NCBI GenBank assembly: GCA_903848935.1 | Contig: CAINHO010000028.1 | Coordinates: 1 to 64,000, forward strand | Source of the DNA: an uncultured Pseudomonadota bacterium | GTDB taxonomy: Bacteria > Pseudomonadota > Gammaproteobacteria > Methylococcales > Methylomonadaceae | Length of the DNA stretch: 64,000 bases | Direction of reading: 5' to 3' | Shown: piece after piece, positions 38,918-49,686 of the stretch | How positions within the stretch are numbered: the first letter of the stretch is position 1 | How the letters are laid out: each line of letters begins with the position of its first letter | Program-made: the position numbers and the translations under genes | The notes under the pieces: generated by a model | The model's database searches: none | What the model was told of the DNA's origin: nothing | Seen by the model: the letters and a program-made list of their open reading frames with translations, nothing else

Positions 38918-40192
38918 ATGGCAATCTGGCAACGTGAAATAATTACTTTTTTACTGTTATTTTTTACGATTTGTATTATCGGGTTATTTACGAAATTATT
39001 TTTGCCATTGCTTTTAGCCTTGACGCTATTTTCGTTATGTCGCCATTTGTATCAAATCCATCGTTTTGAAAAATGGTTGCGTAGCGGTGGGCAAAGCGAT
39101 TACCCAAAAACGACCGGCGTGTGGGAAGAAATTTATTATCACGTTTATCGGATTAAAAAAAATAACAAACGCCGTAAAAAGAAACTCAGCAAAATGGTTG
39201 ACCAGTTTCGACAATCGACTGAAGCCTTGCCCGATGCCGCCGTGGTGCTAAATTCCGGTGATGAAATTGAATGGGCAAATAAAGCCGCTCGTGATGTTTT
39301 AGGTTTAAAGCAATCCGATAAAGGGCAGCGCATTCCGAACCTGATTCGTTTCCCCGAATTCATTCAGTATTTGAAATCCAAAGAATATAACGAACCAGTC
39401 ATTTTACCTTCACCTATCAATAACCAAATTACTTTAGCGGTGCGTATTATCAATTACGGTGCGGGTTTGCGATTATTATTGGCGCAAGATGTCACGCAGT
39501 TAAAACAAATGGAACGGATGCGAAAAGATTTTGTTGCGAATGTATCACACGAATTACGCACGCCTTTGACAGTAATTAAAGGCTATTTGGAAACCTTGCA
39601 AGATGTCGATTCGGGTATGTCGCCGTTGTTGACCAATTCGCTGAAAAATATGCTCGGGCAGGCGGATCGTATGCAATATCTGGTTGATGATTTATTACTA
39701 TTGGCGCATTTAGAAACCCAAAGTAAAAAGCACGAAGTTATCAATATCCCTGCATTACTTACGCAAATTTGCCATGAACATGAAGCAATTCTCGAAGACG
39801 GACGCATTCAATTGACATTAGATTCTGATGCTCAATTGGTTGGCGAAGAACATGAATTACGCAGTGCTTTTACTAATTTAATTGGCAATGCGTTGAAATA
39901 CTCGCCTGAAAATACGCCGGTGAAAATTCATTGGTATCAAACACCGGATGCACTTTTGCTAGACGTTATTGATCAAGGCGAAGGGATTTCAACTGCCGAT
40001 ATTTCGCGGGTAACGGAACGATTTTATCGTGTTGAAACCAAGCGTGATCGAAAAGTAAATGGCACGGGCTTAGGGTTAGCGATTGTGAAACACGTTTTAA
40101 TGCGGCATGATGCACACCTCATTATTCATAGTGAATGGGGCAAAGGCAGTTGTTTTCAGTGTACTTTTCCACTTCAACGGTTAGGCGAATAA
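38918..40192 (+). CDS. phoR: Phosphate regulon sensor kinase PhoR
   Basis: Two N-terminal TMs, PAS, 'FVANVSHELRTPLTVIKGYLETL', 'GTGLGLAIVKHVLMRH'. Confidence 0.92.
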   Translation: MAIWQREIITFLLLFFTICIIGLFTKLFLPLLLALTLFSLCRHLYQIHRFEKWLRSGGQSDYPKTTGVWEEIYYHVYRIKKNNKRRKKKLSKMVDQFRQSTEALPDAAVVLNSGDEIEWANKAARDVLGLKQSDKGQRIPNLIRFPEFIQYLKSKEYNEPVILPSPINNQITLAVRIINYGAGLRLLLAQDVTQLKQMERMRKDFVANVSHELRTPLTVIKGYLETLQDVDSGMSPLLTNSLKNMLGQADRMQYLVDDLLLLAHLETQSKKHEVINIPALLTQICHEHEAILEDGRIQLTLDSDAQLVGEEHELRSAFTNLIGNALKYSPENTPVKIHWYQTPDALLLDVIDQGEGISTADISRVTERFYRVETKRDRKVNGTGLGLAIVKHVLMRHDAHLIIHSEWGKGSCFQCTFPLQRLGE

Positions 40193-40229
40193 TGTTTATT
40201 TCACGTCATTTTTGAGGAAGGATTGCGCC

Positions 40230-40820
40230 ATGAAAGAAACAATAAAAAAACTCTTAAACAATTTTTTAATCGGAATTTTTGCGGTTATTCCGATTGCGCT
40301 GGTGATTAAAATTTTGTTTTTCACAAAAGATTTGCTGGCAGATATGGTGCGCTTTGTTTATGGCTACGCGGACAATACGCTTTACACGATTTTATTTTTG
40401 ACGCTAAGTTTTGTAGTTTTAGTATCGATTGGACACAAATTAGCGGTTGAAGGACGGGTTTGGTTTATTACGTTGATCGATATAGCGATTGAAAAAATCC
40501 CATTTTTAAACACAATTTACCGTGTGTTGAAAAAAGTAATCAGTATGTTTTCGAGTAGCGAACAGCAGTTTGCGAAAGAAGTGGTTTATGTCGAATACCC
40601 CAAAGAGGGTATTTGGGTTCCGGCGTATGTGACCAACCGTTTTGAGACTAAATATGTGTTGTTTATTCCTACGTCACCGAATCCAACGTCAGGTTTTACG
40701 GTGATTGTGGACAAAAGCAAAGTGATTAAATCGCAAATGAACATCGAAGAAGCGAGCAGTTTTATCGTTAGCATCGGTGTGGATTATGACAAGGTTTCGG
40801 AATTGAATCAGTTGCCTTAA
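40230..40820 (+). CDS. DUF502 family membrane protein
   Basis: 'FLIGIFAVIPIALVIKI', 'IPFLNTIYRVLKKVISMFSSSEQQFAKEVVYVEYP', 'FIPTSPNPTSGF'. Confidence 0.88.
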   Translation: MKETIKKLLNNFLIGIFAVIPIALVIKILFFTKDLLADMVRFVYGYADNTLYTILFLTLSFVVLVSIGHKLAVEGRVWFITLIDIAIEKIPFLNTIYRVLKKVISMFSSSEQQFAKEVVYVEYPKEGIWVPAYVTNRFETKYVLFIPTSPNPTSGFTVIVDKSKVIKSQMNIEEASSFIVSIGVDYDKVSELNQLP

Positions 40821-40834
40821 AGAAATTCGGACAA

Positions 40835-40873
40835 TAAAAAAGGCTCAAGGTGAATTCACATTGAGCCTTTTTT
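40835..40873. terminator. Bidirectional rho-independent terminator
   Basis: AAAAAAGGCTCAAG-GTGAATTCAC-ATTGAGCCTTTTTT between convergent DUF502 and oadB. Confidence 0.9.
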
Positions 40874-40886
40874 GTTTGAGCAAAAA

Positions 40887-42014
40887 TTACTTGATCAAAC
40901 TTAACAACACACCTGCTGCCACAGCTGAACCAATCACACCCGCTACATTTGGCCCCATCGCGTGCATCAACAAGAAATTATGCGGATTACTTTCTAAACC
41001 AATTTTGTTTGCGACTCGTGCCGCCATCGGAACGGCTGAAACGCCCGCCGCACCAATCAACGGGTTAATCGGCGTATCGCTAAAGCGATTCATCAATTTC
41101 GCCATCATCACGCCGGACGCGGTACCAATTGCAAACGCCACCGCGCCTAATGCCAAAATCCCTAACGTCTTAACTTGCAAAAACGCTTCGGCACTGAGCT
41201 TTGAACCGACCGCTAGCCCTAAGAAAATCGTCACGATGTTAATCAGTTCGTTTTGCGCGGTTTGACTTAAACGATCCACCACTCCGCAGGCATTCATCAA
41301 ATTACCAAATGCAAACATTCCGACTAACGGCGTGGCTGACGGCAATAACAAAATCGACAACAACAATAACGTCAACGGGAAAATAATTTTTTCAACTTTG
41401 CTGACGTGACGTAGCTGCTTCATTTCGATTTTACGTTCGGCTTCGGTGGTCAACGCTCGCATAATCGGCGGTTGAATCAACGGCACTAACGCCATGTACG
41501 AGTAAGCTGCCACGGCAATCGCACCCAATAAATCAGGCGCAAGTTTCGATGCCACATAAATCGCCGTTGGGCCATCTGCGCCCCCGATAATACCAATTGC
41601 TGCCGCATCTTTAAGCGAAAACTCCAAACCAGGAATCACGTTTAATGCTAACGCGCCAATCAATGACGCGAAAATTCCAACTTGCGCCGCTGCACCGAGC
41701 AACAACGTTTTAGGGTTCGCTAACATCGGCCCAAAATCTGTCATCGCGCCCACGCCCATGAAAATCAACAATGGGAAAATGCCGAGCTTAATGCCGTAAT
41801 ACAGAAAATGCAGAATGCCACCTTCCTCAGCAATACCTGCAACAGGAATGTTGCTCAAAATCGCCCCAAAACCAATCGGCAATAATAACAACGGTTCAAA
41901 GCCTTTTTTTATCGCCAAAAACAGCAGCAAAAACCCCACCAGCATCATAAACGCTTGACCAGCGGTGAAGTTATAAATGCCTGTGCTGTGCCATAATGAA
42001 GTCAAATTTTCCAT
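40887..42014 (-). CDS. oadB: Oxaloacetate decarboxylase beta subunit (Na+ pump)
   Basis: Multi-TM; '[17 protein letters not shown]', '[18 protein letters not shown]'. Confidence 0.95.
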   Translation of the reverse strand: MENLTSLWHSTGIYNFTAGQAFMMLVGFLLLFLAIKKGFEPLLLLPIGFGAILSNIPVAGIAEEGGILHFLYYGIKLGIFPLLIFMGVGAMTDFGPMLANPKTLLLGAAAQVGIFASLIGALALNVIPGLEFSLKDAAAIGIIGGADGPTAIYVASKLAPDLLGAIAVAAYSYMALVPLIQPPIMRALTTEAERKIEMKQLRHVSKVEKIIFPLTLLLLSILLLPSATPLVGMFAFGNLMNACGVVDRLSQTAQNELINIVTIFLGLAVGSKLSAEAFLQVKTLGILALGAVAFAIGTASGVMMAKLMNRFSDTPINPLIGAAGVSAVPMAARVANKIGLESNPHNFLLMHAMGPNVAGVIGSAVAAGVLLSLIK

Positions 42015-42022
42015 AACAACCC

Positions 42023-43798
42023 TTAGAGCGAAACTAACACTGTGCCGCCAGAAATGGCATTACCTTCTTTGACATGAATTGCGCTGACTACGCCGGCAAA
42101 TTTAGAACGCACTTCGGTTTCCATTTTCATCGCTTCCATCAACACAACAACGTCGCCTTCTTTGACTTCGCTACCGGCATGAACGAGGATTTTCAAAATG
42201 TTGCCTGCCATTGGTGCATCAATCGTCGCGCCACTTCCAGCCACTGCCGCTAAAGGTGAAGCGGTTGAAATAGCGGGTTGAATGTTTAAGGCGGTGCCAC
42301 CTGCGGCAACCGCTACATTGAAATTTTTACCATCGACATTGACTGTGTACGTTTCAACACCAGCATCTTTTTTCGGTGCATTTGCTGCCGCAAAGGCTTC
42401 TGCATCGGGTTTGGGTTCAAACGCGCTAGGATTATTACGATTTGCCAAAAATTTCCAACCAATTTGGGCGAACAAACCGTTAATTAAAGCATCTTCTTCA
42501 ATATTTTTGCCGAGCGTGACGTTTTCAGCCTTGGCTTTTTCTTGCACGTCAGCAATCAATTTGTCCATTTCAGCGTCAATTAAATCGGCTGGGCGACAAG
42601 TAATCGGTTGTGCGCCGTTTAAGACTTTCGCCTGCAATTCAGCATTCACAGGCGCAGGAGTCACCCCGTATTCGCCTTTTAAAACGGCAGCGGTTTCTTT
42701 AGTAATTGATTTATAACGTTCGCCATTCATGACGTTCATCACCGCTTGCGTGCCGACAATTTGCGACGTGGGTGTAACCAGAGGAATGAAACCCAAATCC
42801 TCGCGGACACGCGGAATTTCTTTCATTACTTCGTCGAATTTATCTGCTGCGCCTTGTTCTTTAAGCTGACTTTCCATATTCGTCAACATGCCACCTGGCA
42901 CTTGCGACACCAAAATTCGACCGTCAACGCCTTTCAAACCGCCTTCGTATTGCGCGTATTTTTTACGCACTTCGCGGAAATATTCAGCAATGTCTTCGAG
43001 TTTGACTAAGTCCAAACCTGTGGCGCGTTTTTCGCTTTCTAAACTAGCAACGATGGTTTCTGTGGGGCTGTGACCGTAAGTCATACTCAAAGATGAAATC
43101 GCTGTATCAACGTTATCAACACCGGCTTCAATGGCTTTAATCAATGTTGCAACGCTCAAACCTGTTGTGGCATGGCAATGCAAATGAATTGGAATCGAGG
43201 TGCTTTTTTTCAATTTAGACACTAACTCAAAAGCTTCATAGGGTTTTAATAATCCTGCCATGTCTTTAATACAAATTGAATCTGCCCCCATATCTTCAAT
43301 GGTTTTGCCTAAATCAATCCACGTTTTTAACGTGTGAACTGGGCTAGTCGTATAAGAAATGGTGCCTTGCGCGTGTTTTTCAGTCCGCTTAACCGCTTTA
43401 ATCGAATGTTCAATGTTACGCATATCGTTCATTGCATCGAAAATACGAAACACGTCGATGCCATTTACCGCACAACGTTCGATGAATTTATCGACCACAT
43501 CATCGGCATAATGGCGATAACCGAGCAAATTTTGACCCCGCAACAGCATCTGTTGCGGCGTTTTCGGCATCGCGGCTTTTAAGGCACACAATCTTTCCCA
43601 CGGATCTTCGCCCAAATAACGAATGCACGCATCAAACGTCGCGCCGCCCCAGGATTCAATTGACCAATAGCCGATGTCATCTAATTGGGCGCAAATCGGC
43701 AACATATCTTCGGTGCGAATGCGCGTGGCTAAAATAGATTGGTGTGCATCACGCAAAACCACTTCGGTAATGCCTAATTTTTTGGTATTGGTAGCCAT
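42023..43798 (-). CDS. oadA: Oxaloacetate decarboxylase alpha subunit
   Basis: '[24 protein letters not shown]', biotinyl domain '[13 protein letters not shown]'. Confidence 0.96.
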   Translation of the reverse strand: MATNTKKLGITEVVLRDAHQSILATRIRTEDMLPICAQLDDIGYWSIESWGGATFDACIRYLGEDPWERLCALKAAMPKTPQQMLLRGQNLLGYRHYADDVVDKFIERCAVNGIDVFRIFDAMNDMRNIEHSIKAVKRTEKHAQGTISYTTSPVHTLKTWIDLGKTIEDMGADSICIKDMAGLLKPYEAFELVSKLKKSTSIPIHLHCHATTGLSVATLIKAIEAGVDNVDTAISSLSMTYGHSPTETIVASLESEKRATGLDLVKLEDIAEYFREVRKKYAQYEGGLKGVDGRILVSQVPGGMLTNMESQLKEQGAADKFDEVMKEIPRVREDLGFIPLVTPTSQIVGTQAVMNVMNGERYKSITKETAAVLKGEYGVTPAPVNAELQAKVLNGAQPITCRPADLIDAEMDKLIADVQEKAKAENVTLGKNIEEDALINGLFAQIGWKFLANRNNPSAFEPKPDAEAFAAANAPKKDAGVETYTVNVDGKNFNVAVAAGGTALNIQPAISTASPLAAVAGSGATIDAPMAGNILKILVHAGSEVKEGDVVVLMEAMKMETEVRSKFAGVVSAIHVKEGNAISGGTVLVSL

Positions 43799-43884
43799 TT
43801 TTAATATCTCTCCTATTTGCTGTGCAGTTCTTGTAGGCGACTGGTTAGCGTTGGGTTGGCAGGTTAAAAGTTGGGGTTAAATTA

Positions 43885-44124
43885 TTAGTGCGTACTACGA
43901 TATTGGTGTACCGCTGCGGTAATTGCGGCGATATAACTCGTGTCAGTCGCAGTATTTTGGGCAACAGGAATGCTAATGCTCGACACCGGTTCTTCGTCAG
44001 GAAGATAACGTTGTATTAACCCAGACATGACGTTAATCACGATAACTAGCATGGTTAAAAATAAAAACACGATGCTCATGCCTGCAAACATCAATTCTAT
44101 GCCACTGCTCATAAGTTCTGTCAT
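43885..44124 (-). CDS. oadG: Oxaloacetate decarboxylase gamma subunit
   Basis: Single TM 'ELMFAGMSIVFLFLTMLVIVI', upstream of oadA. Confidence 0.88.
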   Translation of the reverse strand: MTELMSSGIELMFAGMSIVFLFLTMLVIVINVMSGLIQRYLPDEEPVSSISIPVAQNTATDTSYIAAITAAVHQYRSTH

Positions 44125-44236
44125 GGTTGCTCACTCGGTAAAAATTGTAATCGGTGCATTGTATTATAGTTTTTAAAAATTGCGTGTGTCGGTGGCGTAA
44201 TTTTTTAATGTTAATGGGGTTGATAATAAAAAAGAT

Positions 44237-44264
44237 GTGTAAGTGTCTGATTTGACGCTTACAC
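44237..44264 (+). promoter_or_regulatory. Stem-loop/operator-like inverted repeat upstream of yceD
   Basis: GTGTAAGTGTC-TGATTT-GACGCTTACAC (11-bp arms with one G-U); right arm overlaps TTGACG. Confidence 0.5.
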
Positions 44265-44287
44265 CCGTTTCAATATATCATTAAGGG

Positions 44288-44812
44288 ATGCAAAATCGAC
44301 TCCCAGAAATCATTGATCCCACACATCTTGCCGATAAACGCGGCGAATTACATGGACAAATTCCAATCAAGCACTTAACTCGTTTGAGTGAAAAATTAGT
44401 CAATGATGACGGCGTTGTGACGGTTGACCTCTATTTTGGACGCGCAGGTCGCACGCCAAAAATTGACGGCAGTTTAAAAGCCACTTTGCAGCTTGAATGT
44501 CAGAATTGTTTGGAAGGTGTTGAATTTGAAATCGATCACAAAGTAAAGTTAGGTGTAGTCATCACGTTTGAACAAGTCGAACGTTTATCCGAAGAACTTG
44601 AACCTTTGTTGCTCGAAGAAGAAACGATTCTTTTAAGTACACTCGTCGAAGACGAATTGTTATTGCATTTGCCTGATTATCCCAAGCATTCGCACGATTG
44701 CATTGCAAACAAAGTAATCCGAAAACATACCGTTGCTTTCGATGAAGCAGCGACCCAAAAACCGAATCCTTTTTCCGTTTTAGCCACTTTAAAATCCACT
44801 GGAGAATCCTAA
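44288..44812 (+). CDS. yceD: YceD/DUF177 family protein (23S rRNA accumulation protein)
   Basis: '[17 protein letters not shown]' motif; upstream of rpmF. Confidence 0.9.
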   Translation: MQNRLPEIIDPTHLADKRGELHGQIPIKHLTRLSEKLVNDDGVVTVDLYFGRAGRTPKIDGSLKATLQLECQNCLEGVEFEIDHKVKLGVVITFEQVERLSEELEPLLLEEETILLSTLVEDELLLHLPDYPKHSHDCIANKVIRKHTVAFDEAATQKPNPFSVLATLKSTGES

Positions 44813-44997
44813 TGGCAGTACAAAAGAGTAAAGTTACACGTTCAAGACGTGGTCAACGTCGTTCACACGACGCATTAACCGCAAAAACAATTTCACAAGA
44901 TCCAATCACTGGTGAAATGCACTTACGTCACCACATGACACCTGACGGTTATTTCAAAGGTCGTCAAATTGTAGGTTCAGCTGTTGAAATTGACTAA
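44812..44997 (+). CDS. rpmF: 50S ribosomal protein L32
   Basis: '[22 protein letters not shown]'. Confidence 0.97.
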   Translation: MAVQKSKVTRSRRGQRRSHDALTAKTISQDPITGEMHLRHHMTPDGYFKGRQIVGSAVEID

Positions 44998-45023
44998 GCG
45001 TTAGTTTTTTACGAACACACAAT

Positions 45024-45059
45024 GCCGAATCAGAGTTTTTCTGATTCGGCTTCTTTTTA
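45024..45059 (+). terminator. Rho-independent terminator downstream of rpmF
   Basis: GCCGAATCAGA-GTTTT-TCTGATTCGGC followed by TTCTTTTTA. Confidence 0.9.
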
Positions 45060-45083
45060 TGCACTGCGGAGCGATTAGTCAGC

Positions 45084-46112
45084 GTGAGTTTAATTATTTC
45101 CATTGATGCGATGGGCGGCGATTTCGGGGTAGCTGTTACTGTTCCCGCGTCATTAGCCCGATTACAAGAAAATCCTGCCCTAACCCTCATTCTAGTGGGC
45201 GATGAAGCCCTTTTGAATCCGTTGTTAGCGCAAGCCTTGCCAATTTATGGCGAACGATTACAGATTCAACACGCCTCGCAAACGGTGGACATGGACGAAT
45301 CACCTGCCAAAGCCCTCAAAAATAAAAAAGATTCTTCGATGCGTGTAGCGATTAACCTAGTTCGTGATGGGCGAGCCGATGCTTGCGTCAGTGCGGGAAA
45401 TACAGGTGCGTTAATGGCAACCGCTCGATTTGTGTTGAAAATGTTGGTTGGCATCGACCGCCCTGCCATTATTTCAACGTTGCCATCGATTCACGGACAC
45501 ACACATGTTTTGGATTTAGGAGCGAATGTCGATTGCACCGCCGAGCATTTATTTCAATTTGCAGTCATGGGTAACGAACTCGTGAAAGCAATTGAAGGCA
45601 TTGAAAGCCCGCGTGTCGGCTTGCTGAACATCGGCGAAGAAGATATGAAAGGCAATGAACAAGTCAAAACTGCTGCCAAATTATTAGACAATTCGCATTT
45701 GAATTACATCGGCTACGTCGAAGGGAATTCAATCAACGCGGGAAATATCAAAGTGGATTTGATTGTGTGTGACGGTTTTGTCGGGAATGTTTCGTTGAAA
45801 TCCATCGAAGGTGCGGCAAAAATGATTGCCACCACGTTAAAAGAAGCATTTTCAAAAAATTGGTTGACTAAACTCGCCGCAGTCGTTGCGTATCCCGTGT
45901 TAAAAAGCTTTAAAAATCGTATCGACCCACGTTTATACAACGGCGCGAGTTTTCTAGGTTTGCGCGGATTAGTGATTAAAAGTCACGGCGGCGCAGACGT
46001 GTTAGCGTTCAAAACAGCGATTAAATTAGCGGAAGTCGAAGTGCAACAAAACGTTATTCAAAAAATCACCGAACAAGTCGAAGCGACTTTAGCCCAGCGA
46101 GTTGCAATATGA
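45084..46112 (+). CDS. plsX: Phosphate acyltransferase PlsX (GTG start)
   Basis: '[18 protein letters not shown]', '[13 protein letters not shown]'. Confidence 0.95.
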   Translation: MSLIISIDAMGGDFGVAVTVPASLARLQENPALTLILVGDEALLNPLLAQALPIYGERLQIQHASQTVDMDESPAKALKNKKDSSMRVAINLVRDGRADACVSAGNTGALMATARFVLKMLVGIDRPAIISTLPSIHGHTHVLDLGANVDCTAEHLFQFAVMGNELVKAIEGIESPRVGLLNIGEEDMKGNEQVKTAAKLLDNSHLNYIGYVEGNSINAGNIKVDLIVCDGFVGNVSLKSIEGAAKMIATTLKEAFSKNWLTKLAAVVAYPVLKSFKNRIDPRLYNGASFLGLRGLVIKSHGGADVLAFKTAIKLAEVEVQQNVIQKITEQVEATLAQRVAI

Positions 46113-47071
46113 GCCGTCACACAAAAATTATTGGTACAGGCGGCTATTTGCCTGAAAACGTCGTCACAAATCAGCAACTCGCGGAACGTGTCGAAACGTC
46201 TGATGAATGGATTTTTGAACGCACGGGAATTCGTAGTCGTTGCATTGTGGCGGCACACGAAACCGCCGCGAGCATGGCAGAAATTGCCGCGCGTCAAGCG
46301 ATTGAAGCCGCGCAAATTCAGCCGAATGACATTGATTTGATTATTGTTGCCACAGGAACGCCCGATAACGTTTATCCGAGTACCGCGTGTTTGTTGCAAC
46401 ATCGTTTAGGCGTGACAGGTGGCGTGGCGTTTGATATTCAAGCTGCGTGTTCAGGTTCGATTTTCGCGTTAAGCATCGCCGACCAATACATCAAATCAGG
46501 TGCGGCAAAAACCGTGTTAATCGTCGGTTCAGAAGTGTGTTCACGAATTGTTGATTGGACAGATCGCGGCACTTGCATTTTGTTTGGCGACGGCGCTGGG
46601 GCAATGTTGTTGCAAGCTTCCACCGAAGTCGGCGTATTATCGACACACATTCATTCCGATGGTCAATATGAAGATTTATTAAATTGTCCAAATCCACAAG
46701 CGATGGGCGATGACGAATCATTGGGCTACATTGCGATGCGTGGAAATGAAGTGTTTAAAGTTGCGGTGAATACGTTGGGTCGCATTGTTGATGAAACGCT
46801 CGAAGCGCACAACATGGATAAATCTGAAATCGATTGGCTCGTGCCGCATCAAGCGAACATTCGGATTATCGCGGCGACGGCGAAAAAGTTAAAAATGTCG
46901 ATGGAACAAGTCGTTGTCACGCTCGAAACACAAGGCAATACGTCGTCAGCGTCGGTTTTGTTGGCGTTCAATGAAGCGGTGCGTGATGGTCGAATTCAAC
47001 GTGGTCAAACGGTGTTGCTTGAAGCCTTTGGGGCGGGTTTTACTTGGGGTTCGGCGTTGTTGAAGTATTAA
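46109..47071 (+). CDS. fabH: Beta-ketoacyl-ACP synthase III
   Basis: '[14 protein letters not shown]', '[11 protein letters not shown]', 'GNTSSASV', '[13 protein letters not shown]'. Confidence 0.96.
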   Translation: MSRHTKIIGTGGYLPENVVTNQQLAERVETSDEWIFERTGIRSRCIVAAHETAASMAEIAARQAIEAAQIQPNDIDLIIVATGTPDNVYPSTACLLQHRLGVTGGVAFDIQAACSGSIFALSIADQYIKSGAAKTVLIVGSEVCSRIVDWTDRGTCILFGDGAGAMLLQASTEVGVLSTHIHSDGQYEDLLNCPNPQAMGDDESLGYIAMRGNEVFKVAVNTLGRIVDETLEAHNMDKSEIDWLVPHQANIRIIAATAKKLKMSMEQVVVTLETQGNTSSASVLLAFNEAVRDGRIQRGQTVLLEAFGAGFTWGSALLKY

Positions 47072-47086
47072 CTTTAGAGGCGAAAA

Positions 47087-47641
47087 ATGAAGAAAATTGC
47101 TCTGATTTACATGGTTTTTATTACTGGGTGTACTTTTTCACAAAGACCTAACGAATTGAGAAATGATGTTACACCAGCTGAATACAGTAGCTCTAAAAAT
47201 GCCAAAGTTTTAGCTCTTTGTGTTCAAGATGAATGGGAAAGAATTGACAATTCATTGATGAAGGTGGAAATGCGAGAAAAATCTAATGGTTATTCTGTTT
47301 GGGTAAATCAATCAGTAGGTTCCTCGTTAAGCTATGTATCTATGAAAGACAATGCTACTTTCATAGCTGATATAGATAATTCCAAAACTGGCTCCGTCGT
47401 CCACTATTACACTATTTTTACATACAAAGAAGACTGGATTTCAGCTTTAAAAAAATGCCTAGTTGGAGGAAGTTCTGATGCTGTTATTGTGACTCCTGAA
47501 AATGTATCCACAGAATTATCTGTACCTGCAAATAATACAATTACTCAAAAGTTGCATGAACTTAATGAACTCAAAAAAAGTGGATTGATTACAGAGATTG
47601 AATTTCAAAATAAAAAGAAATCTTTGCTTGAAAAATTGTAG
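47087..47641 (+). CDS. Putative lipoprotein with C-terminal SHOCT-like motif
   Basis: Lipobox-like 'MVFITGC'; C-terminus 'KLHELNELKKSGLITEIEFQNKKKSLLEKL'. Confidence 0.7.
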   Translation: MKKIALIYMVFITGCTFSQRPNELRNDVTPAEYSSSKNAKVLALCVQDEWERIDNSLMKVEMREKSNGYSVWVNQSVGSSLSYVSMKDNATFIADIDNSKTGSVVHYYTIFTYKEDWISALKKCLVGGSSDAVIVTPENVSTELSVPANNTITQKLHELNELKKSGLITEIEFQNKKKSLLEKL

Positions 47642-47698
47642 TTTTGATTGATTTGGCTTTTGTGAGCTTTGAAATTTTGATTTTCTGGAGGTTTAAAA

Positions 47699-47893
47699 AT
47701 GAATACTTACGCGATTGAATTAGAAAACTTACCCGATTTTGCTCAAGTTGAATTATGGGATTTTTATCAGTTTTTGTTGCAGAAATATCAGGCAAAAACC
47801 GAGCAAGAAGATTTGGACGATTTACGTTTATTGCGTGAAACTCGTGACGAACCGACGATTTCATTTGCTGATTATTTGAAAAATGCAGATTGA
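47699..47893 (+). CDS. Antitoxin-like protein (DUF2281/VapB-like)
   Basis: 'ELENLPDFAQVELWDFYQFLLQKYQ'; overlaps a downstream RelE-like gene. Confidence 0.65.
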   Translation: MNTYAIELENLPDFAQVELWDFYQFLLQKYQAKTEQEDLDDLRLLRETRDEPTISFADYLKNAD

Positions 47894-48134
47894 ATTAAAA
47901 AAGTCGGCGGTGAAAGATTTAAAAGCCATTCCGAACGCCGCAAAAACCCACATTCACAACGCGATGGGCGAGTTGGTTAATTTTCCGAATGTCACGCAAG
48001 TGAAAAAACTGACGCAATTTGAACCTGCTTATCGTTTGCGTGTTGGTGATTATCGAATTTTGTTTGATGTCGAAGACGATAAAATTTTGATTGGTCGCGT
48101 TTTACATCGCAAAGAAAGCTATAAAACACGCTGA
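47883..48134 (+). CDS. RelE/ParE family toxin
   Basis: 'KKSAVKDLKAIPNAAKTHIHNAM...YRLRVGDYRILFDVEDDKILIGRVLHRKESY'. Confidence 0.9.
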   Translation: MQIELKKSAVKDLKAIPNAAKTHIHNAMGELVNFPNVTQVKKLTQFEPAYRLRVGDYRILFDVEDDKILIGRVLHRKESYKTR

Positions 48135-48170
48135 TTGATTTGAAATTTTGATTTTTTGGAGGTTTTACGC

Positions 48171-48452
48171 ATGATTAAATTCACTTGGGACATACCAAAA
48201 TCCCAATCAAACTTTAAAAAACATGGCGTATCTTTTGACGAGGCAAAATCTGTTTTTTATGACGAGTTTGCCATTCAGTTTTACGATGATCCACATTCTC
48301 AAGACGAAGATCGTTTTTTGATGCTCGGCATGAGCAACCACTCACGACTACTTTTGATTTGCCATTGTGAGCGTGATGCGGGTCATTCAATTCGTATCAT
48401 TTCAGCGCGTAAGGCAACAAAAGAAGAATCAAAACATTATTCAAGGAGCTAA
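48171..48452 (+). CDS. BrnT family toxin
   Basis: 'FTWDIPKSQSNFKKHGVSFDEAKSVFYD...IRIISARKATKEESKHY'; start moved from 48156 (TTG) to ATG 48171. Confidence 0.92.
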   Translation: MIKFTWDIPKSQSNFKKHGVSFDEAKSVFYDEFAIQFYDDPHSQDEDRFLMLGMSNHSRLLLICHCERDAGHSIRIISARKATKEESKHYSRS

Positions 48453-48454
48453 TT

Positions 48455-48667
48455 ATGAAAACAGAATATGATTTATCAACGATGAAATCACGTAAAAATC
48501 CTTATGCTTCAAAGTTGAAAAAAGCAGTGAACCTTCGGTTAAGTGATGAGGTAATGACGTATTTCAAAGAGATGGAAACAGAATTAGGTGTGCCTTATCA
48601 AAGTTTAATCAATTTGTATTTGAGTGATTGCGTTTCGCAAAAAAAGAAAATGACGGTTTCATGGTAG
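48455..48667 (+). CDS. BrnA-like antitoxin
   Basis: Downstream of BrnT; 'KKAVNLRLSDEVMTYFKEMETELGVPYQSLINLYL' RHH-like. Confidence 0.85.
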   Translation: MKTEYDLSTMKSRKNPYASKLKKAVNLRLSDEVMTYFKEMETELGVPYQSLINLYLSDCVSQKKKMTVSW

Positions 48668-48732
48668 AAAATGCGCGTTAATTGACGTTGAAATGACATA
48701 ACTAAATTTTAAACTTTTACTTTTTATAAAAC

Positions 48733-49686
48733 ATGACAGAACAAACCTATAATTTAGCCTTCGTATTTCCTGGACAAGGTTCGCAATCAACAGGAATGCT
48801 CAACGATTTAGCTGCGACTTATCCCGAAATTAAACAAACTTTTGAACGCGCTTCGGATGCGTTGCAAAAAGATTTGTGGGCATTAGTTACCGACGAAGCG
48901 TTGGTAACTGAATTAAATCAAACTCAGAACACACAACCCGCGATGCTTGCGACAGGCGTTGCAGTTTGGAATGTGTGGACAAAACACAGTGCAATTCGTC
49001 CATCTTGGATAGCGGGACACAGTTTGGGCGAATACAGCGCGTTAGTTTGTGCGGAAGCATTAAATTTTGAAGATGCAATTAAACTCGTCGCTTTGCGTGG
49101 TGAATTGATGCAGCAAGCCGTGCCAGAAGGTGTCGGCGCAATGGCGGCAATTCTAGGTTTAGAAGATCATGAAGTTGTCAAAATTTGCGCTGAAGCAGAG
49201 CAGGGCGAAGTGGTTTCGGCGGTGAATTTTAATTCACAAGGGCAAGTCGTAATTGCGGGTCACAAAGCCGCTGTTGAACGCGCAATGATTGGTGCAAAAG
49301 AAGCTGGTGCAAAACGTGCGATTTTGTTGCCTGTTAGCGTGCCGTCACATTGCGCGTTAATGTTGCCAGCCGCTGAAAAATTAGCCGAAGCTCTTGAAAA
49401 CATCACCATTCACGCACCAAAGGCAACGCTAATTCACAACGTTGACGTGCTATCGCATTCTTCGCCAGAATTGATTCGTCACGCACTAAAAGAGCAACTT
49501 TATAAACCCGTGCGTTGGGTCGATACGATTAAATTTATGGCAGACCAAGGCGTGACACGCTTTGTGGAATGTGGCGCGGGAAAAGTGTTAATCGGTTTAA
49601 ACAAACGTATTGCTAAAGATGCCGAGCATTTCGCGCTTTACGATACAGAAACAATGAACAAAGTAATGGAGCAACTCAATGACTAA
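48733..49686 (+). CDS. fabD: Malonyl CoA-ACP transacylase
   Basis: 'AFVFPGQGSQSTGML', 'IAGHSLGEYSALVCA'. Confidence 0.96.
   Translation: MTEQTYNLAFVFPGQGSQSTGMLNDLAATYPEIKQTFERASDALQKDLWALVTDEALVTELNQTQNTQPAMLATGVAVWNVWTKHSAIRPSWIAGHSLGEYSALVCAEALNFEDAIKLVALRGELMQQAVPEGVGAMAAILGLEDHEVVKICAEAEQGEVVSAVNFNSQGQVVIAGHKAAVERAMIGAKEAGAKRAILLPVSVPSHCALMLPAAEKLAEALENITIHAPKATLIHNVDVLSHSSPELIRHALKEQLYKPVRWVDTIKFMADQGVTRFVECGAGKVLIGLNKRIAKDAEHFALYDTETMNKVMEQLND

Noticed and set aside
40861-41265. 134-aa plus-strand ORF starting in the bidirectional terminator and running opposite oadB
   Set aside because: Antisense of conserved OadB transmembrane region; start lies in the terminator stem.
42282-42716. 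144-aa plus-strand ORF opposite oadA
   Set aside because: Antisense of the Ala/Lys-rich linker and biotinyl region of OadA; low complexity explains its openness.
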